DNA of 64,000 bases from Hydractinia symbiolongicarpus (taxonomy: Eukaryota > Cnidaria > Hydrozoa > Anthoathecata > Hydractiniidae): assembly GCF_029227915.1 (NCBI RefSeq), contig NC_079889.1, positions 9,734,001-9,798,000 on the forward strand. The letters run 5' to 3'. Position 1 is the first letter of the stretch. Every line of letters begins with the position of its first letter. Both the position numbers and the translations under genes were made by a program. Shown here piece after piece: positions 58,036-64,000 of the stretch. The notes beneath the pieces are model-generated. The model searched no databases, had not been told where the DNA came from, and saw only the letters and a program-made list of their open reading frames with translations.

Positions 58036-59721
58036 TTAATATGATAGGCAAAACTGAAGGTTTTCGTTCCACTCGTCTTCCTCCAGCTTTGGTTGAAGAT
58101 TTAATTTTCCTGTAGGTTGGTGCATCTAAAGAATAATGTTAAAAACGATTTTAAATGTTCACCTTTGGACTCTAAAACACTTTTCTGTTGTTCCATTTTT
58201 GTTCCTGTTACGACTGTGTTGAAAATCAATATACCACAAACGTTTTATACAACGAGCTCTTGTTGGAACATTTAGGGCAAGGTTAATACAAAAGGGTTTC
58301 ATTACCTGACACATTTTATATGTAGGGAAAGTATATTGCTTTACTTATAACTTTTATCTGATTTTTTAACGTAAAAATATTGATGTTACCTTGGAGATAA
58401 TCTTCACGTATTGCTCTGGCAAGCTTCCTGCAATTTGATCATATTTTTTCAAGTATGTTTCATCTTTAAAAGAGATGAGAAATCCAAGTAGCAAGCCTTG
58501 CTTTTCTTTTTCGCAATTATCCTCCAACTGTATAGAAACAGGGCAATCACTCAAACCATGGTTGTTTAAAACTGATACCACAGATGCTTTAAGGTTTTGT
58601 GAAATGGTTTGATAGTCCAGAGACATTTGGTGGTCTTGCTGCGTGTAAACATTGAAGTAGATATGAATTGAGCGATAATCCCAACCGGAACATTCTATCT
58701 TAACGTCCTCAGGATTATTGACGTACTTGTGGCAAAACAGCTTTTGGAAGTTCTCTGTTAATTCCTCTCGTAATTTACAAGACTCAGGGCTATGGGATTT
58801 CTTAAAGGCATCAGGCAATTCTTCAACTTCAGATGTTATATGAATTGAATACTTGGCAGTTACAAGTTCATCTTTTTTGAAATATTTATTTGTGGTCAAA
58901 TCTATTTGAAACACATTGGAATCAAATTGCAGACCAAGTTGCTCATGCAAAAGACCAATTGCTGCCGATTCAAACTCTTCAGCCAGTCTGTTGCATCGTG
59001 GACTGTTTAGATTCCACTTCCCCTCTGAGTTTAAGACTTTATCTGCTTCATAGGTAACTTCAAGTCGCCTGTCAGCGCAAAGTTTTGGCAATGATATTTT
59101 GAGTTCCGATCGTTCTTCAAAAATGGGCCAATATTTTTCTTTTCGATTTAAGAGCACCATTTCGATCGCACTAAAATGAATTCTGTATTCCGTCTCATTA
59201 ATACAGTCATGCATCTTTAAGAATTTTAAAAGATCCTTAAGACCTTTTTCGTACTTTTCTATATTCCTCTTCCATTCTAGACAATCGCTAGGCAAAGGAA
59301 GATGAGACATTTTCTCCTCTACATCTCTGTACAGCTTTGATACTCCGTGAGCACCATTGTTTCGCATCTCTCTTAAAACTTTTAAGATTTCACTCAAATT
59401 CAAATCAAGAGAGATACACGATGATAAAGCAGGTATGTTGAGTAGAAGATCAATCAATAAGGTCAAATCAAATTCATTAACATCTACATCGCTTCGGATA
59501 GTTTTACCACGTTGGAATATTTTGTCTTTATTACCACTGTATTTCATGCTTCTAAGCGTTTTCAATTTAGCTTTATGATTGTTCAATACTGCTGCAAGTG
59601 ATTTTTCTTTACTCTTAGCAGACAAGCATAGAACCAAAGCTCTTAACACGTCCTCTGCTTTTAATTTTAAACAGTGGATTTTGCATTGCGACTCAGTTAG
59701 CACTGCACCATTTGTTGCCAT
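58036..59721 (-). CDS. DZIP3-type HEPN-domain protein
   Basis: Two exons (59721-58390 and 58125-58036, phase 0 join) give 473 residues. Residues about 25-140 form an all-helical region with 'FDLTLLIDLLLNI' and the signature R120-N-N-G-A-H125, the R-x4-H motif of HEPN domains, in the style of the DZIP3/hRUL138 HEPN family, which is expanded in cnidarians and other invertebrates. HEPN domains are often RNases or RNA/nucleotide-binding modules in immune and stress proteins. The remaining 330 residues are mixed alpha/beta and unrecognised; no NACHT, TPR, death or RING motif is visible. The first exon begins 39 bases after an acceptor-like TTTATTTGTAG (59762-59752), suggesting a 5' UTR intron or spliced leader. 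Function is inferred from the family. Confidence 0.75.
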
Positions 59722-59994
59722 TTTTTAATGCCAAAATGACGAAGCATCTACAAATAAAGTACAGGCCACCTAGTTACCTTTTTTTTAATACGCGTATTTA
59801 TTTGAAAATGATGGTCTAAGTCTAGATAAAATAGCAAGTAAGCCCGACAATAGCATTTGGACTGGACTATGTACAACAAGTGAATTAAAAAATCAAGTTT
59901 CTAAAATATTAAAAGCAGGTATATTACGAAGGTGTTATTATTTAATTATATTTATTCTCTTTATAGACAGGCTGTCGGTACTGGAAAATTAGTA

Positions 59995-60320
59995 CATTAA
60001 ACTAGTTGATAAGCCCAGGGAAAAGATTCGTAATCACATTTTGACAACGTAAGCAATGGCATCATCAAAACGTCATCAAAAGGGATGGCCGGAGGGAAGG
60101 AGGGAAGAAACTAGATAATTAATATAATAGACTAGTTGAATAAGCCCGTTGAAAAATCCACCCATGCAATAAAACAATAATCATCAAAAAACCCTTAGAC
60201 TTTAATATGTCTGTAACTGTTCATACATTAGCAGGTCATTGCTGACGTCAATAATTTAAAGGACGATTATTTTCCATTGTTTTCTGCGTAAGTGGATTTC
60301 TCTACGGACTTAACTTAACG
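59995..60320. repeat. Fragments of the 'CCGTGGATTTTTCCACGG' family
   Basis: 'aaactagttgataagccc' (60001) and 'gactagttgaataagcccgttgaaaaatccac' (60130) are ends of decayed copies. 'gtaagtggatttctctacggactt' (about 60285) is the opposite end. Nothing coding is seen from 59763 to 61440. Confidence 0.45.
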
Positions 60321-61444
60321 AAAACTTCTCGTTTTCACGATTAATTTTCAAAAAATTATACAAAAAAAAGTAATTAGTCTTCTCGAAACATTTTGATAAA
60401 GAAATATTATTTAAAATAATAATAAAAGATTACTGACTTACACTCTGTCACGTCTGTTTTTGATGCGTTGATGTTAAGTACGAATGACGCAAACATAAAT
60501 GAGGACAAAAAAAAATATCGAACAATTTATTTTGATTTTAATTTAAATTGGTGATTCAAGTTACTTAGGGAAATTATGAATAGATCTAAATAAAATATGT
60601 CAGAGTTAATACAATAAAGTTCTTGGTGTATTATGCCGAATAGAGCATGTGCGACATAACACCTATCTAACACCGGATTGATGTTTGGCCACGCTTTCGA
60701 TTTTTGAGTTATCCTGCGTTTTCTAAAATATTTCAAGCGCATTAATAACAGAATATTTATTTTTCTTTCTTTTTATGGTCTAAAAATATTTGATATGAAT
60801 AGATAAAGATGTAGCTACACTTTATTATGTAACAAACAGATTTTTGGTGCAGCAAAAATATTTTCAAGTTAATAATTCTCGTGCGGTCAAATATTCGCGA
60901 ATTTTTCATTAATCTTTAAATTTTGTTAATTAATACAAACGACAAGGGCAAATCAATTATCAATCATCAATTATTTATTAATTAATCATTACTGAATTAT
61001 TTAGTATTTTTCCACGAATTTGTGTGCCGCTTGTATTTCCGTTTGTTACTGTCAGTGCTTTTTTTTCTATTAGCATTCATTGTTAGCAGAACAGACAGTT
61101 GGGTATTGTCATCCCTTTAGCGCTTACTGACAGCTTAACCGATTTTTTTTACTGATTTTGTTTATATGTTTAATTACTTATTATTTTCGGTTAACGCATA
61201 GTTATATAAAAACAAAATGCTTCTTTTGCGATAAACTTAGTTTTTGTTAATTTTGTATTTTGGAAAAATTTAAAGAAAATATCACAGTCTTTGCAAAATA
61301 GGATCAAATTTTGTATCAGTCACCGTTCTGTGTTTACACAAGTTTTATCTTATATGCGTTATAATTTCATTTGAACAGCGCATATTAATAATTTAAAGCC
61401 ATTCTGATTTTAAACATTTGTTAGGCAGGAGAAATGTTGTTGTT

Positions 61445-61715
61445 GTGCCCAATTTGTAATAATTGCCTCAATTTGTAATACCTTCTCCAAATTGTAATAA
61501 AATTTGCCTCAATTTGTGATACCTGCCCCAATTTGTAATTAAATTTGCCCCAATTTGTAATACGAAGGTATTACAAATTGAGGCAAAAGGTATTACAAAC
61601 AGACAATTTGCAATAACGCCTTCCTCAATTTGTAATAACACAGAGCTGTCCAAATTTTTAAAAATTCAAGCCTGCCCCAAACTGTAAGAATATCTTGCCC
61701 CAATTTGTAATAATA
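61445..61715. repeat. Degenerate tandem repeat of 'CCCCAATTTGTAATA'
   Basis: At least ten copies of CAATTTGTAAT, most preceded by TGCC(C/T), recur every 17-22 bases. One part (61563-61600) is in the opposite orientation, giving a strong hairpin around 'aatacgaaggtatt'. It lies in no gene. Confidence 0.8.
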
Positions 61716-63165
61716 CATTTTTTTGAAAAATATTTATTTTGAAAAACCATTGTACTAACCAAGGCTCGTACTCGAAAAAATGTCCACAAGAAGTACAAGG
61801 CGGGCGATTAAGTTTTCGTACGTACTGCAAGCAAGAAATCAGAGGTACCAAAGCGGTATGTTATTCCTGAAAAAGTTTTGAAAAAACATAGTATAATCGA
61901 CAAGTATGGCATTTTAAGGCGGTTCCCCTTGAAAAAAACTATATCGCAGAGGATTGTCTTTTCTGAAGATACTTGATGAGAACATCATAGTATGTGATGG
62001 TACGACAAAATTAAGTCAAAAATTTCATTGATTGGTTGCCATGGTTACCCATTGCTAGGAGAAGTATAGGCAAAATATGACATTTTGCTGCTCGACGCCT
62101 AACCAAATAACTGAATAACATGCGTTATTTCAAGCGCCTTTTTTTCGCCGTTTTTGTTCCCCAAGGGTCACGCGTATGGATTGAGTAAAGCGCATTTTTG
62201 CAAGGCTGACTCGTCTTCCAGAGAACTGATGCGGTATTTTTGGACGACTGAAAAGCTAAAACAGGGTGAAACAGGCAATATCTCGACAAAATAGCTGAAA
62301 GACAAAACTTCGATTTGAAAATCGGTTTCATTCAAACACTAGGTGAATGCCTCTAATGCCTGCATCCAAAGAAGAAATTGTAAAGCGTGGGTGCTTCGAT
62401 CTTGAGAATTCTTGTTTCGCTTGAATTCCGAACTTAAACGGCAAAAAACTTGTTTAAAGGTTATTTTATGGACATTCTTGACTTGTGAATCGACAAAAGG
62501 TGTACACCAGCACTATTGCGACCTGAAAAGCACCAAATAGCAAATACGTTTTAAGTGTAATTAATGACGAGTAAGCTCTGACGAGTTCACTTCGGAGGGT
62601 GCCTCGTTAAGACAGTTTTCTGACGCGTGTGGAAGACCACATTTAATAATCAGAACTGTCATATATTGTCTTAGGAGGCCCTAAAGTATCATCTAGCCAT
62701 TGCAAAGAATTAGCATCGACAGAGGGGCAACAAAGCTGTCTAAAAATGCGAAAATGGTTGCTTTGGGCGTTGCGATGCACTTTTATTTGCGGTAATTGGA
62801 AAAAGTGGCAGAATGCGCAATAAAAACCCAAGTTTGTCATAAGCACTACTTGCCACGGTATTCTAAGATGAATTTGCTGTCAGAAAACAGCTAAATGACA
62901 ATTCTTGAAATTTAAAAATTTTTTCTAGGGGAACCACCTTAAGCAGAAAAGCGCTGCAATTTGGAAGAATGCACAAATCAGTGTTCTATGACTAAAACTA
63001 ATTTTCATAACATAAATAAATGTCCGCTTTGATAATCCGGATTTGCCTAGGAGTGAGTACCCAAATCCTGTCCAAAAACCTTTGTACAATAGTGTAAGCC
63101 CCGAATTGCCCAAAACGGAAACAGTGGTTCCGTAGAACGCACGGGTTCAAGTTCGATATGCATGA
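61716..63165. other. Stretch without a supported gene
   Basis: Less AT-rich than its surroundings, but every frame is short and none shows a domain. Short inverted words ('aaggcggttccccttgaaaaaaact' at 61.92 kb against 'ttttctaggggaaccacctt' at 62.92 kb) suggest that 61.92-62.94 kb could be one inverted-repeat element of about 1 kb. Confidence 0.35.
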
Positions 63166-63915
63166 AAATAGATGACAAAGCGTGTTCGACCATACATTTT
63201 ACGTTGCTTATAATCTACTGGGTGATGAAATATATATCCTATCTACTACATAAATATGGCATTCATCTTCAACCAAAAGATGTTAAAATAGACGTTATTA
63301 ATCATCTACAGATGGCCGAAGTGACGTAGACGGCTGGCCATTAGAACTTTACGTAGAAGTTCCTTGGTGTGAATGCATTCAAAACATGGCTATAAACATG
63401 GCTATGTCATATATGGTGATGAGCTAACACTTCGTGCTTGTGTAAATACATATCCTGTCAATATAAGAGTTGTTTCAACATTAGACAGAGACGCATTCAA
63501 CGCTATTCGCTTAACAAATACCAACCCACGAAGTGATATCACGCTGGGACATTTTGCCGAGAGACAAGGTAATCATTATGCCACCATATAGAATGAAATG
63601 TTATATAAGGAATATAAAAATGATGATAAAGGATTGATTAATAAGGGAGATGATATCAATAAGGTTCCAGAAATTTATTTGGAGATAATGTCAAATACCA
63701 ACTTCAAAAAGAGTGAGCATGAAACATTTGATGTCATTGGTGGAAGATGCAGAGGTATTGCACTGCATTTGAAAGAAATTCTATCGAACGATCCTAACCG
63801 GCTACGGAAATGCAAGACTGGTAGACTGATCAGGTGGGATCAGACCGTGTTAGCGTTGCAAGCCTTTAAGTATGAATGGTTTTGCATATCATTTGGCGAA
63901 AAGAGAATTGAATGA
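63166..63915 (+). pseudogene. Decayed OTU-protease-like fragment of a mobile element
   Basis: Frame-shifted pieces read as an OTU-type cysteine protease. They are a Cys region (DDKACSTIHF, about 63173), 'DVDGWPLELYVEVPW' (about 63325), 'YGDELTLRACVNTYPVNIRVVSTLD' region (63415-63485) and the C-terminal His region 'ITLGHFAERQGNHYATI' (63538-63588). At least two frameshifts or stops separate them. The following 105-codon frame (63598-63915) is of unknown nature. OTU domains are carried by some Helitrons and other cnidarian transposons, so it may belong with the helicase/endonuclease fragment at 56.6 kb, though 6 kb of other sequence lies between. Confidence 0.5.
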
Positions 63916-64000
63916 ACATTTTTACTTTTAAGATCGTATTTGTTTAATTTTTATTAAAAAGGAAACTTCTGTTTTTTCTCTCAACCAATTTCTCCCCGTT

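Noticed and set aside
1-64000. CRISPR arrays, bacterial operons or prophage
   Set aside because: Spliced genes, GT-AG introns and eukaryotic repeats throughout; no regularly spaced repeat-spacer array.

Overview
This is an AT-rich animal nuclear window with intron-split genes, GT-AG introns of about 0.2-2 kb, and many short dispersed repeats. It contains no bacterial operons, rRNA or CRISPR. The gene content fits a cnidarian, and I would guess a hydrozoan: an ER prolyl 3-hydroxylase, NIDO plus chitin-binding secreted proteins, a thrombospondin-repeat membrane protein and a DZIP3-type HEPN protein. Species is inference; no marker settles it.

Layout. (1) 1-3.2 kb is repeats: a tRNA-derived SINE and a 607-bp inverted-repeat element. 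(2) 3.2-13.9 kb, plus strand, is an 11-exon prolyl 3-hydroxylase (leprecan family). I joined its exons by phase into 706 codons, with a signal peptide, the 2-oxoglutarate/Fe(II) ligands and a C-terminal KQEL. (3) 17.0-17.6 kb, plus strand, is a single-exon four-helix MARVEL/CMTM-like protein with a PPPY tail. (4) 19.5-21.7 kb, minus strand, is the 3' part of a Tctex1-type dynein light-chain gene. (5) 21.7-27.4 kb is non-coding. (6) 27.4-29.0 kb, plus strand, is an intronless type II membrane protein resembling an O-fucosyltransferase. (7) 30.5-34.8 and 42.0-45.5 kb, minus strand, hold two paralogous six-exon genes encoding signal peptide, NIDO domain, two chitin-binding (CBM14-like) domains and a Thr-rich tail. 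A 7-kb repeat block lies between them, with three copies of a fold-back-type repeat and a 1.75-kb direct tandem duplication. (8) 50.5-52.7 kb, minus strand, is a single-pass membrane protein with two thrombospondin type 1 repeats. (9) 56.0-57.1 kb is a tRNA-derived SINE and a broken helicase/endonuclease fragment of Helitron type. (10) 58.0-59.7 kb, minus strand, is a two-exon DZIP3-like HEPN protein with an intact R-x4-H motif. (11) 59.7-64 kb is repeats and a decayed OTU-protease-like fragment.

Theme. Several genes point to extracellular matrix or cell surface: collagen proline hydroxylation in the ER, a putative glycosyltransferase, two secreted chitin-binding NIDO proteins and a TSR receptor-like protein. 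The most unusual signals are the NIDO+CBM14 paralogue pair with identical exon phases, the HEPN protein, the O-fucosyltransferase-like protein whose expected His-x-Arg motif is altered, and a possible 29-codon cassette exon in the hydroxylase gene. Exon joins were made by eye from splice sites and phase, without transcript evidence.
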